From Pedobacter sp. Leaf170 (GTDB lineage Bacteria > Bacteroidota > Bacteroidia > Sphingobacteriales > Sphingobacteriaceae), in NCBI RefSeq assembly GCF_920984665.1, contig NZ_CAKLBP010000003.1, positions 316,960 to 380,959 on the forward strand: DNA of 64,000 bases. The letters run 5' to 3'. A model generated the notes under the pieces. The model was not told the DNA's origin and ran no database searches. It saw only the letters and a list, made by a program, of their open reading frames with translations. Made by a program: the position numbers and the translations under genes. Shown here piece by piece: positions 45,199 to 54,641 of the stretch; the stretch's first letter is position 1, and each line of letters opens with the position of its first letter.

Positions 45199-48100
45199 TT
45201 ATTTCTCTTCAAACTGTATAACAACAGGGCCAAATAAACCAGCTGGATTTAATGATTTTCCTTCCAATCTAAAAGGAGCAGTTGTTTTTGTAAGTCTTTT
45301 ATCTTCTGGCAGTTTATTATCGCCAATCAAACGGTTAGCCCAGGTATTTACGACTTCAATGGTTATTTCATTTTTACCTTTTTTGATGGCTTTGCTAATA
45401 TTTAGCCGATGAGGTGCAGTCCATAAAGTTCCGCAGCTTATACCATTGATTTTAACCTCGGCCATACTCGAAAAACCACCCAAATCAATCCAGGCGTTTT
45501 TGACATCACCTTTGTAATTAAATGTTTTAGTATAAATAGCCCTTCCGGAATAGTATTTTATTAAACTATCCGAATGCTTTGACCAATCTATTAACTCGTT
45601 AAACAAAACTGGTTTTGCCGGACCGCCGTAAGTGGCATCAAATTGAACTTGCCAGCTTTTTGAAATATCCTGTGCAGTTTTAAAATTCGACCAATTATTT
45701 CCGTTGGAAAATTGAGTTTCAGCAGTACTTTTATCAAAAATTACAAACAGAGATTGATTAGGATCCATCTTTAAAGCAATATTTGTTCTTCCATCTTTTA
45801 CAGACCAACTACTTAAAGTAGTTGTATCATTTGTAACAGCATTATAAAGCTTTGGAAGCTTTCCATTTAATCTAAATGAAAAAATTAAATCTCGTTGCTT
45901 ATTCTCTTGATTTGAAATGAAATAAACATCTTTAAAATCACTTTTTCTATGTGCGTATGATATGTGCTTCGGTAGCGGAATCATCGAACTCAACAATGGT
46001 CCCTTTTCTTGTATCTCTAAATCCTTTTCTAAGCCCAGACTGTTAAAAGCATTGCCTTCAAACGGTGCTTTGTAAATTTGACCCAAACCTAATTTCTTGA
46101 TGTAAATAGGCTTACCACCACTTTTGAACGAATCGAAATTACCACCCCAGATTTCTTCTACAATCTGTTTAAAATCTGATTCAGAAACCTGTTTAATTCC
46201 ATTTTGATAAAGCGGCTTATCTGAGATGATTACCTTGGCACCAGCTTTAATTAATTCTGCAAGTTTGCGCACAACTTCGTAGCTCATGTATTGGTAATTC
46301 GGATTCATTTTCATTTGTCCGGGAATAACCAATATTTTATAGCTTGCACCACTCTCAAAAACCACCTCCCCATTTTTAACGGTTGCAGCGCTTAATACAT
46401 CCGGATTAAAGCTATCGTAAGCATATCCGCGAAGCGGATTTACCCAATTTTCAGGGTCGGCCATGTTTGCAGAATGTGTAACACCTGCCGGGATTTGCCT
46501 TAACGGTTCACCAACATTTGCCAACCTTTTTCTCTCAGCTTCAATAACATCATCGCCAAAAATCCCTGGCAAAGTTTCAACCAATCTATCCGGCAAAACC
46601 GATCGACGAGGCAATTCTTCTCCAGAAAAAACGGCAACATCAATTACGGGTTTTCCTTTTTGCAACAAATTTTGAGTCCGCTCTGCATAATCTATCCAAG
46701 CTTTACCGAGCTTCCACCAGGTTTGGTCTCGTTGAAAATATAAGCCTACACCATCTAAAGTAACGCCCGGTTTTCTATCTGTAAAAGGATTTTGCACAAA
46801 AACGTGATAAACCAGTTTGTTTATCCCTAAGGCATAATTTCTGTCTTGAAGCGTCTTCATATTCGCCGGACTTTCATTCCAATCCATACGAACAGTTGTA
46901 AAAGCCTCTGCCTGGATGATGTTTTTACCATAAATATGCGCTCCTGAAATGGCATCCAACATATCGTTTGGTTTATCATGCGTTGGGCTATTCAACCAGA
47001 ACTCGCCCATTGGTACGTCAACTATTTTGTAATGCATTAAACCATCACTCAGCATGGTTGGCGCAATACTTTCCGCAGTAAAAGTTACACCTTGTTCTTT
47101 GGCTAAAGCGGCTAAAGTTTTGTAAAACTGATCTATAACCAATTCAGAAATGGTTTTTCTAACATCATATAAGAAATCCTCAGACAATTTGCTGCTTTCC
47201 ACAGGTAATCCTGTCATTATCGGAAGATAAGGCGTTAAATCATAACCTCTGCGCTTCAAAAACTCTGCTTTAAACAGCAGCGACCAATTCTGACTACCAC
47301 ATTCCCAACTATCTACATGAAAAGTGCTTAAAACTTTCTTTGCTATTTCTGGCCCACCATGTTTGATTGCTTCGCCATACCAGCTGTTGAACTGCAATTT
47401 TACCGCCTCTGGATTAAATTTATCACATTCTAAACCTTTACCTCCACCTGCAGTTGCATTTGTATGCCCGGTTGATGTATGCCCAACCCTAAGAATTGTC
47501 CAATTTCCATTCGGTATTTTCCAGTTTAAGCTTCCATCAGGATTCAATTTATCCGTTATATTGATGATTTTATTTAATGGAACACATAGATTTTTAGCAA
47601 TTTGTTCATCAGTGCTTCTATGGCTCACTCTCCAAACCGAACCATTTTTGCCTTCAAACTGGTTAATTTGTGCTTCGGAAGATAACTCGAGGTTTAACAG
47701 TTTCAAAGATGGCTTCCACTTTGCCGCATCTAAATCCTCAGCACCAGGTTCAGAGCCTTTTTTATCATAAATAAATCTAAAGAATTTTGCTGTAATAGGT
47801 TTGATGGAATGCGTTACATCTTCATCCGTATCTTGCCAACCGTGGCGTGGCGCTTCTAACCTGCCGGCAGAACGAAAGTTTTTTCCATCGTCACTTACCT
47901 CGATGGCTAATCGCTGTGCCTGGTAATTATTCCCACTGATTTTGATAGTTACCGTTCGGCAAGTAAAAGGCTTTTCAAATTCGTACTGAATGTAACAAGG
48001 CTCATTTGAACCAAAACTTTTTTTGTTTCCAACCTGAACCAAGCCTGTTGCATCAGCCCCGTTACTTGCTGAAATTTTCGGACTAATGTTTCGCGTAGAT

Positions 48101-48609
48101 ATACCTTCGCCAACTGGCGAGGGATAAGCGTAAATGGCAATATCCTTGTAATAATCTTCGTTATGTTCTGGTTTAGGTAAAATTATTTTACCTGTTGATT
48201 TAGTGACATTTATTTTAGACCAAACAACCTTTTGCATAGAAAGTTCTGGTGTAATCCATGGACCACCAGCCAGAGCGAAACCATCGCTTACATGCATCCC
48301 AATTTTTAGGTTTAAACGTTTAGCTTCAGCCATTGCAAACTCTACCAGTTTCCACCATTCTGGCGTTAGCTGCACTGCAGGAGGATTGTAAACCGGATTT
48401 TTATCTGGCCCTTGAATACTCATTAAATATGCACCTGCAATTCCATTAGTTTTCATGGCTTCCAAATCAGCAGTTATGCCTTCTTTTGAAACCGCACCTT
48501 TTACCCAATACCAAAATACCCACGGTTTTGCACCATCGCTTTGCTGAGCCTTGAGGTTAAAGCAAATGGCAAAAAGCAGCAAAAAAATTGTACTAAACCT
48601 AAATTTCAT
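45199..48609 (-). CDS. GH106 alpha-L-rhamnosidase
   Basis: A large secreted enzyme (1136 aa) with signal peptide 1-21. The N-terminus 'AKPWVFWYWVKGAVSKEGI' and 'TNGIAGAYLMSIQGPD' is diagnostic for GH106, as is 'DSWECGSQNWS' further on. The C-terminal part carries beta-sandwich domains ('WIDLGGFSSMAEVKINGI', 'EVVNTWANRLIGDNKLP'). It removes alpha-L-rhamnose from complex glycans such as rhamnogalacturonan side chains or glycosides; the rhamnose would feed the rha operon at 16-23 kb. Confidence 0.92.
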   Translation of the reverse strand: MKFRFSTIFLLLFAICFNLKAQQSDGAKPWVFWYWVKGAVSKEGITADLEAMKTNGIAGAYLMSIQGPDKNPVYNPPAVQLTPEWWKLVEFAMAEAKRLNLKIGMHVSDGFALAGGPWITPELSMQKVVWSKINVTKSTGKIILPKPEHNEDYYKDIAIYAYPSPVGEGISTRNISPKISASNGADATGLVQVGNKKSFGSNEPCYIQYEFEKPFTCRTVTIKISGNNYQAQRLAIEVSDDGKNFRSAGRLEAPRHGWQDTDEDVTHSIKPITAKFFRFIYDKKGSEPGAEDLDAAKWKPSLKLLNLELSSEAQINQFEGKNGSVWRVSHRSTDEQIAKNLCVPLNKIINITDKLNPDGSLNWKIPNGNWTILRVGHTSTGHTNATAGGGKGLECDKFNPEAVKLQFNSWYGEAIKHGGPEIAKKVLSTFHVDSWECGSQNWSLLFKAEFLKRRGYDLTPYLPIMTGLPVESSKLSEDFLYDVRKTISELVIDQFYKTLAALAKEQGVTFTAESIAPTMLSDGLMHYKIVDVPMGEFWLNSPTHDKPNDMLDAISGAHIYGKNIIQAEAFTTVRMDWNESPANMKTLQDRNYALGINKLVYHVFVQNPFTDRKPGVTLDGVGLYFQRDQTWWKLGKAWIDYAERTQNLLQKGKPVIDVAVFSGEELPRRSVLPDRLVETLPGIFGDDVIEAERKRLANVGEPLRQIPAGVTHSANMADPENWVNPLRGYAYDSFNPDVLSAATVKNGEVVFESGASYKILVIPGQMKMNPNYQYMSYEVVRKLAELIKAGAKVIISDKPLYQNGIKQVSESDFKQIVEEIWGGNFDSFKSGGKPIYIKKLGLGQIYKAPFEGNAFNSLGLEKDLEIQEKGPLLSSMIPLPKHISYAHRKSDFKDVYFISNQENKQRDLIFSFRLNGKLPKLYNAVTNDTTTLSSWSVKDGRTNIALKMDPNQSLFVIFDKSTAETQFSNGNNWSNFKTAQDISKSWQVQFDATYGGPAKPVLFNELIDWSKHSDSLIKYYSGRAIYTKTFNYKGDVKNAWIDLGGFSSMAEVKINGISCGTLWTAPHRLNISKAIKKGKNEITIEVVNTWANRLIGDNKLPEDKRLTKTTAPFRLEGKSLNPAGLFGPVVIQFEEK

Positions 48610-48691
48610 ATTGGGTTAATTTTTTATTTCAAAAGAGATTGCTTTCCCTTAGATACATGATAGGCAGCGCCACTTAATGACGATTCAATTA

Positions 48692-49981
48692 TTATTTATG
48701 AACGATTTTATAACCTCTTAATCCGAAGAATAGAATAATTAAATAACAAACTAATGGAATGCTGTAACCGATTTGAATATTATCGCCGTACATATCAATT
48801 AAACTTCCCATCGCATAAGGTAAAATTGCTCCCCCAACAATCGACATGATTAACCAAGATGAACCTGGCTTAGTATCATCGCCAATGCCATCAATGCCCA
48901 GCGCAAATATGGTTGGAAACATTATCGACATGAAAAAACCTAAACCGCCTAAGGCATAAACCACCACAACACCGCTACCAGTAATGGCTACAATACTCAA
49001 CAGCACTGATATTACTGCATAAATAGCCAGTAATTTATTTGATGCGATGTAGCGTAGCAAAGCAGTACCTACAAAACGACCTACTAAGAATAGCGTACCA
49101 TATAAGCCTAAATAATATAATGCTGTATATTCATCAAAACCTCCAGCTTGCTGTGCCGCCCTGATAAAAAAACTGGTTACACAAACTTGCGCACCAACAT
49201 AGAAAAACTGTGCAATAACCGCCCAACGCAAATGTTTATGCTTTAATGCACCTAAAAAGCTTCCTTGGGAAATACCATCTTTACTGGCTGTTTTCACTTC
49301 GGGTAACTTCATAAAATAAAATAATATGGCCACGAGAACTAAAATTGTTCCGAGAATGATGTATGGTGTTTTTACAGTTGAAGCTTCCGTTAAGAAATAA
49401 TTATTTCTAACAGTATCTGTCATTGCGGCTAATTCTTCTTTAGTGTGAGATTTTCCTGAAAGAATAAAACGACCTACAATGGTGGCTAAAGGTGCTGCTA
49501 AGCCATTAAATGTTGCGGCAAGGTTTAATCGCCATGCTGCTTTATCGGGACTGCCCAAAATCGCTGCATAAGGATTCGCGGAGGTTTCTAATAATGTTAA
49601 TCCACAACCTATGATAAATAGCGCAACTAAAAAGGTTATATAGGATAAGTTATTTGCTGCCGGAACGAATAAAAACGCACCAAAAGCAAAGGCTAACAAG
49701 CCGGTAATCATAGTTGATTTATAACCAAATCTTTTTAAAAGAATTCCGGCAGGTATAGCCATTAAAAAGTAAGCTAAAAATACTGAAGTATCAATTAAGG
49801 TAGATTGGCTATTACTCAGATTACAAGCCTTTTTTAAATGCGGAATAAGGATGGAATCTAAATTGTGTGCCATCCCCCAAAGGAAAAATAAACTTACTAC
49901 AAGTATAAAAGGTAAAAGGTAATTTTTCCCTGAAGATTGGTCGCCCTCGGTAATAATTTCTGGTTGTGTGTTGTGGTTCAT
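48692..49981 (-). CDS. fucP: FucP-like sugar MFS transporter
   Basis: A 429 aa, 12-TM major facilitator of the FucP (L-fucose/H+) group. 'VSLFFLWGMAHNLDSILIPHLKK' is close to the FucP N-terminus, and 'LFIIGCGLTLLETSANPYAAILG' is the characteristic FucP/GlcP motif. It probably imports L-fucose, L-galactose or a related monosaccharide released by the neighbouring glycosidases; substrate not certain. Upstream (49982-50146) is a TTCATTTGTTC-rich low-complexity repeat. Confidence 0.88.
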   Translation of the reverse strand: MNHNTQPEIITEGDQSSGKNYLLPFILVVSLFFLWGMAHNLDSILIPHLKKACNLSNSQSTLIDTSVFLAYFLMAIPAGILLKRFGYKSTMITGLLAFAFGAFLFVPAANNLSYITFLVALFIIGCGLTLLETSANPYAAILGSPDKAAWRLNLAATFNGLAAPLATIVGRFILSGKSHTKEELAAMTDTVRNNYFLTEASTVKTPYIILGTILVLVAILFYFMKLPEVKTASKDGISQGSFLGALKHKHLRWAVIAQFFYVGAQVCVTSFFIRAAQQAGGFDEYTALYYLGLYGTLFLVGRFVGTALLRYIASNKLLAIYAVISVLLSIVAITGSGVVVVYALGGLGFFMSIMFPTIFALGIDGIGDDTKPGSSWLIMSIVGGAILPYAMGSLIDMYGDNIQIGYSIPLVCYLIILFFGLRGYKIVHK

Positions 49982-50146
49982 TATATTTGGTTTATTTTGG
50001 TTCAGTGGTTTATTGGTTCAATTGTTCACTAGTCATTTGTTCATTTGTTAGCGAGTGTATTAAAACATGTAGCTAATTAGTTCATTTGTTCTAAAGTGGT
50101 AATAGGCATCCAGACCAATTCACTAATAAACAAATGAGCCAATGAA
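49982..50146. repeat. Low-complexity TTCATTTG repeat
   Basis: The gap between fucP and the MaoC gene is built of repeats of GTTCA(T/A)TTGTTCA and the reverse-complement form AACAAATGAGCCAATGAAC. It can form imperfect hairpins. No promoter box is evident. Confidence 0.6.
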
Positions 50147-50587
50147 CTATTTCTTCCTTACTACAAGAAGATGATCGCAAACAAGAACGACTTCTCCTTG
50201 CTGGTTTATTATTTCTACATGCTCGGTTACCGTTCCATATTCAGGTCTTTTGCTTTCTCCTTTTTCAGAAATCGTAATTTCCGAATGGATGGTATCGCCA
50301 ATAAAAACAGGTTTTACAAAGCGTAATTTATCGTAACCTTTAGACATCGCTTCAGGATTTATTTCTGAGGCGGTTAATCCAATTCCAATGCTAAAAATCA
50401 TTGTTCCATGGGCAATACGCTTTTTAAAAGGCTGTGTGGCGCACCATTCTGCATCCATGTGGTGCGGAAAAAAATCGCCGGTATGGCCTGCATGCACTAC
50501 AAAATCTGTTTCGGTTATCGTGCGACCTAAGGTTACACGTTTATCTTGTAATTGGTAATCTTCAAAAAATGTTGATTTGAAATACAT
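50147..50587 (-). CDS. MaoC-like hotdog-fold dehydratase/hydratase
   Basis: A 146 aa single hotdog domain. The catalytic Asp/His pair typical of (R)-hydratase-like MaoC proteins is visible in '[17 protein letters not shown]', and '[15 protein letters not shown]' is the conserved hydratase segment. Such enzymes hydrate enoyl-CoA or dehydrate hydroxyacyl-CoA. Together with the two CoA-transferases upstream it suggests a CoA-thioester step in the pathway. 273 bp of repeat sequence separates it from the oxidoreductase. Confidence 0.85.
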   Translation of the reverse strand: MYFKSTFFEDYQLQDKRVTLGRTITETDFVVHAGHTGDFFPHHMDAEWCATQPFKKRIAHGTMIFSIGIGLTASEINPEAMSKGYDKLRFVKPVFIGDTIHSEITISEKGESKRPEYGTVTEHVEIINQQGEVVLVCDHLLVVRKK

Positions 50588-50860
50588 ATTTTTTATCTAT
50601 CTTTTATTTGCCATGATTAAAATCATGGGTTATATTATTTCCACATTGGCATTGACACCCAACTGGGCCTAGCCACTACATCTTCGTTCTACTTAAACCG
50701 GCCTAACAAATTTTTCGGGTTGCAGTTTCCTTGCCTAATCAGAAACTTTAATAGAAAAATTTTAAGCCGGGAGTTTTGTTTCTTTTGCGGTCAAAAGAAA
50801 AAAGCCTGTCTGGCTAAGACAAACTAAAAGATTGCTTCGTGCCTCGCAATGACGATGCGC
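50588..50860. repeat. Repeat remnants between the MaoC and Gfo/Idh genes
   Basis: It contains a CATGATTAAAATCATGGGTTA palindrome (also near 11605-11632), a TTTTGTTTCTTTTGCGG...AAAAGAAAAAAG hairpin (also near 149-190), and one arm of the GTCATTGCGAGG family (50829-50853). No gene is visible. Confidence 0.65.
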
Positions 50861-51928
50861 CTATCCAACCCTAACCCCTCCAATATCACTCGATTTATAT
50901 GCACTTTCTACAACTGCCATCGTTTGTATCACATCTTCAACACTTGTATGCAATACCTCATCACTTCCCTCATTATATCGCATTAAATTAGCCATAGTAC
51001 CGATAAACGCTTCCGGAAACCATGAACCATCTAAATTAACCTTTTGCCATTCTGGCGATTTACCATCTTCAATTAGGCAGTATTCAAAAACATCAGGCAC
51101 GCCGTGCGGATAATCCATCAATAAGCCTATTTTGGCTACAATTGCGCCTTTAGTTCCCTCCCATTTTATATAGCTTTCCTGATGGTTTGGACCGAAATCA
51201 TGGTCGTGGTTGGTGTTAATTACCGCATGCATAGTATCTCCATAATCAAATAAAATCGTACTACGAGATGATGATAAACTCTTTGCCGGATGCTTCAAAG
51301 TTTTAGCTAAAACACTTTGCGGATTGCCCAAAAACGAACGAATTAAATCGACATAATGAATACTGTGATACTGAATTTCTAACCGTGGGTGAATGATAAC
51401 ATGCGGAAAAATCTCCCATGGCGTTTTAATCGTAACCCGAACTTCCACATCGTACAATTCGCCAATTAAACCTTTATCGATTAAATATCTGGCCGCACTT
51501 ACAAAAGGTGCAAAACGTAACTGAAAATTTATTGCCGCTTTTAAATTCTTCGCCCTGCATAGTTCTAAAATTTCATTTGCCTGTGCAAAATCATCGCCCA
51601 TTGGCTTTTGAATTAACACGGCACTACCATCTGGCAATTGGTTTAACGCATCAATGTACTGCGGTGGCATGGTGGTTAAATCATATACAGCATTTGCAGG
51701 AGCATTGGCAACAGCATCAGCAACCGTATCATAAACATTCGGAATGCCGAAAGCATCAGCTAATTTTTGCGCTCTCTCTTTAGTTCGATTTACAATTCCG
51801 AAAACCTTAAAGCCTGCAATTTTATATGCCGGAAGATGGGCATCGGCAACAATTCCACCCGCACCGATAATGATGATGGGTTGCTTCGTTTTTGGTAATT
51901 CAGGCTTATATTTTATATTAATACTCAT
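50861..51928 (-). CDS. Gfo/Idh/MocA family oxidoreductase
   Basis: A 355 aa NAD(P)-dependent sugar or sugar-acid dehydrogenase: Rossmann motif 'IIIIGAGGIVADAHLPAY', substrate domain from about residue 130. The usual EKP catalytic motif reads 'VLIQKPMGDD', so Glu is replaced by Gln while the Lys is kept. Its start overlaps the upstream solute-binding-like gene by 4 nt. D-apiose dehydrogenase belongs to this superfamily, but so do many others; the substrate is open. Confidence 0.85.
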   Translation of the reverse strand: MSINIKYKPELPKTKQPIIIIGAGGIVADAHLPAYKIAGFKVFGIVNRTKERAQKLADAFGIPNVYDTVADAVANAPANAVYDLTTMPPQYIDALNQLPDGSAVLIQKPMGDDFAQANEILELCRAKNLKAAINFQLRFAPFVSAARYLIDKGLIGELYDVEVRVTIKTPWEIFPHVIIHPRLEIQYHSIHYVDLIRSFLGNPQSVLAKTLKHPAKSLSSSRSTILFDYGDTMHAVINTNHDHDFGPNHQESYIKWEGTKGAIVAKIGLLMDYPHGVPDVFEYCLIEDGKSPEWQKVNLDGSWFPEAFIGTMANLMRYNEGSDEVLHTSVEDVIQTMAVVESAYKSSDIGGVRVG

Positions 51929-53163
51929 TTATCAATCTCGTTAATTCGTTTTTGAGCTTTCTCGATAAGTTGCTCGGTAAGTGCATCTGTATTAATTGCA
52001 TTTAAAACCATTTCATCAATAATTGCTGCTATTGCAGCCCAATTTTTCTTCTGCGGAAGCATATTCGCAACCTCATGCAGTTGCGCTAATTTATGATAAT
52101 AAGGAATGATTTGATTAGTTTCTTCATCATTCCAGGTTGAAATTCTACAGCCAATGCCACCCTCTAATGTAAGCTGTTTATCTTGTTCTTCGGCTAAGGC
52201 AAAGCGAAGAAAATCGTAAGCAATTTCTTTATTTTTACTGCCTTTGGCGATGGTATAAAGCCAATATACATTTAAGGATGCTGAGTTTTTACCTTCTACC
52301 GATGGTAGTAATTCTACATCAATTTTGCCTTTAACTTTTGAATTTTCATCAACCTCACACATTGCAGCAAAGCCAAACCAGTTAATCATCATGGCTGCTT
52401 CGCCTTGCGAAAACGCAATTCCGGCGGCTACAGATTCAAATTCATTAGATTTTGGGTGAACAGCTGTTTTATCATTTACAATAGTCCGATAGAAATTTAA
52501 GCCATCAATAGCAGCCTGGTTATTAATCTGGATTAACCCGTTCGCATCAACTAAACTTCCTCCCCTGGTCCACAGTTGTAAGCAGAAATCAAATACTGTA
52601 TTGTGGCCATCAGGATAACACGCAAAAATACTTCCGTATAAATTATCAGCAGGGCGATAAAAAAACTGTGCTATCTGATAGAAATCTTCCCATGTTTTAG
52701 GAACTTCAAGCGCTTTACCATAAGTAGACTGATAGTTTGCTTTTTCAGTTTCACTTTCAAATAAATCTTTACGGTAGATAAAACATTCAGGTCCATCATG
52801 AAATGGCAAACCAACAACCTCCCAGCCAAAACGTTGTAAGGTTAAAAGCGATTTACTCCAACCTTTCGGAAAATCCCGCGGTTTATTTTTATTGATGTAA
52901 GGATTTAAAACTTCAAAATCCTGATTAAAATAGCCTTCTAAAACCCAATCTGTACTGATGTGCGCAATATCAAAATCGCCATTGGCTAATCCTTTTTTAG
53001 TGATAGTGTTTTCGTAAAGTTCATGTAAATCCATCACCACCATTTCCAACTCCAGTTTACAGCCCGAAAATTTGCAGTATTTAGTCCAAAAATCCTGCAT
53101 AGCAGTTTCAAAGGGTGCAAACTTGCGAACGGCAATTTTAAAAGTGCTTATTTGGTTATGCAT
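51925..53163 (-). CDS. Solute-binding-protein fold (ABC family 1-like) without signal peptide
   Basis: A 412 aa protein resembling extracellular sugar-binding proteins ('GFEVVGLPFHDGPECFIYRKDLF'-type central region, here 'VGLPFHDGPECFIYRKDLF'; 'GIAFSQGEAAMMINWFG'; 'NKEIAYDFLRFALAEEQDKQL'). It begins MHNQISTFKIAVRKF with no hydrophobic leader and no lipobox, and its ATG lies 8 nt inside the preceding CoA-transferase gene. No ABC permease or ATPase is nearby. It may be a cytoplasmic substrate-binding or enzyme subunit; function unknown. Confidence 0.8.
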   Translation of the reverse strand: MHNQISTFKIAVRKFAPFETAMQDFWTKYCKFSGCKLELEMVVMDLHELYENTITKKGLANGDFDIAHISTDWVLEGYFNQDFEVLNPYINKNKPRDFPKGWSKSLLTLQRFGWEVVGLPFHDGPECFIYRKDLFESETEKANYQSTYGKALEVPKTWEDFYQIAQFFYRPADNLYGSIFACYPDGHNTVFDFCLQLWTRGGSLVDANGLIQINNQAAIDGLNFYRTIVNDKTAVHPKSNEFESVAAGIAFSQGEAAMMINWFGFAAMCEVDENSKVKGKIDVELLPSVEGKNSASLNVYWLYTIAKGSKNKEIAYDFLRFALAEEQDKQLTLEGGIGCRISTWNDEETNQIIPYYHKLAQLHEVANMLPQKKNWAAIAAIIDEMVLNAINTDALTEQLIEKAQKRINEIDK

Positions 53164-54319
53164 TTGCAGTTGTATTCTGGGTAATAAATTCCTGGATAAT
53201 TTTTTCGTTATCCTGACCTAATTTAGGCGAGCCTTTTGATGAAAACAATAATTCTCCATCAATACGAATGGGGCATCGGGTGGTTTGATATTTATAACCA
53301 TCAACCATCTCAACCTCTTGTATCATATTTAAAACCTTAAAACCATCGTGAGCCATTAAAGCATTCCAATTCAACACATCAGCACACCAAATATCGGCTG
53401 GCTCTAGTTTAGAAAGCCAGTTTTCGGTGGTATCAGATAAAAGATGGTTGGCCAGAATCGCCTTAATTTCATCACGTTTATCAAAAGCTTCATTAATTTC
53501 AATGTAGTTTTCCAAAGCTTCGCAATCTAACAAAACAGCAAGTTGTGGTATTGAACCCATCGCCAGTGCTAAATATCCGTTTTCTGTTTGATAAATGCCA
53601 TACGGAGCACCTAAATATGCATTCGCATTGTTGTTTTTAGAACGTTCTGGCAAAGTTCCGCCATCATTCATAAATGTTGTAATGGTTTCAAACTGAAAAT
53701 CGTAAGCAGATTCCATCATGCTTATTTGCACAAAACCACCTTCATTTTTAATCGCTTTGCGATACAAACAAGCTAGTAAACCTTGGGCTAAATGTGCTCC
53801 GGCAAGCATATCTACAATGGATAAACCCATAGCAACCGGGCCGCTGTCTGCATTTCCGGTAAGGGATGTTAAGCCAGTTACGGATTGCAAAAGTAAATCC
53901 TGTCCGGGTTTATTTTTCCATTCGCTTTCGGTTCCATAACCAGAAATTTCTCCATAAATGATATTTGGATTTATGTTGGTAACAGATTTATAATCAAAAC
54001 CTAAGCGTTCCATTACACCAGGGCGGAAATTATGAATCATTACATCTGCTTTTTTAAGCAGTTCGCGAACAATTTCGCAGTCATCTTCATTTTTTAAATC
54101 GACTTCAAAACTTTCTTTATTTCTGTTGATGGCATGAAAAACCGACGATTCGCCATTCATAATCAGGTTTGAGGTGTATAGCGTACGGCAAATATCGCCA
54201 ACGCCTAAACGCTCGATTTTAATTACCCGAGCACCCATATCTGCTAAGCGCAAGCTCGCCGATGGCCCAGAAAGAAACTGGCTGAAATCGATAACTAAAT
54301 AATCTTCAAGCGGTTGCAT
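53156..54319 (-). CDS. Class III CoA-transferase (CaiB/BaiF family), copy 1
   Basis: A 387 aa family III CoA-transferase, which moves CoA between acyl-CoA and a free acid. The N-terminal 'DYLVIDFSQFLSGPSASLRLADMGARVIKIE' (split here for length) is typical, and the catalytic Asp lies in 'AMGLSIVDMLAGAHLAQG'. It is clearly paralogous to the next CoA-transferase, and its 3' end overlaps a solute-binding-like gene by 8 nt. The pair may form a heteromer. The substrate is unknown. Confidence 0.9.
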   Translation of the reverse strand: MQPLEDYLVIDFSQFLSGPSASLRLADMGARVIKIERLGVGDICRTLYTSNLIMNGESSVFHAINRNKESFEVDLKNEDDCEIVRELLKKADVMIHNFRPGVMERLGFDYKSVTNINPNIIYGEISGYGTESEWKNKPGQDLLLQSVTGLTSLTGNADSGPVAMGLSIVDMLAGAHLAQGLLACLYRKAIKNEGGFVQISMMESAYDFQFETITTFMNDGGTLPERSKNNNANAYLGAPYGIYQTENGYLALAMGSIPQLAVLLDCEALENYIEINEAFDKRDEIKAILANHLLSDTTENWLSKLEPADIWCADVLNWNALMAHDGFKVLNMIQEVEMVDGYKYQTTRCPIRIDGELLFSSKGSPKLGQDNEKIIQEFITQNTTANA

Positions 54320-54641
54320 AATTATAATTTTTATTAAAAATTCGTCATGCTCTCCTGAATTTTCGGGATCAGCATCTTTTTGCTTAAGACCCTGAAATAA
54401 ATTCAGGGTGACGACTGTTATTTTATTTCATTTTAATTGTCATTCTGAGCGTGCCGAAGAACTTTTTAAATGCGTTTCGACAGGCTCAACGTGACAATTT
54501 GTTTAATTCAAACTTCTTTTCTTTACTATTTGCATCCGCACCTCGTCATTGCGAGGTACGAAGCAATCTCTTCTTTTGTGTAAATTATAAAGAGTGCTTT
54601 TAAATGAGATTGCTTCGTCGTAGCTCTTCGCAATGACGGAG
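54320..54641. repeat. Three different palindromic repeats between the CoA-transferase genes
   Basis: This gap of about 320 bp contains three hairpins in a row, each beginning with GTCAT: 54342-54413 (CGTCATGCTCTCCTGAATT ... AATTCAGGGTGACG), about 54438-54500 (TGTCATTCTGAGCGTGCCG ... GACAGGCTCAACGTGACA) and 54543-54640 (CGTCATTGCGAGGTACGAAG ... CTTCGCAATGACG). No gene is seen. Confidence 0.8.
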
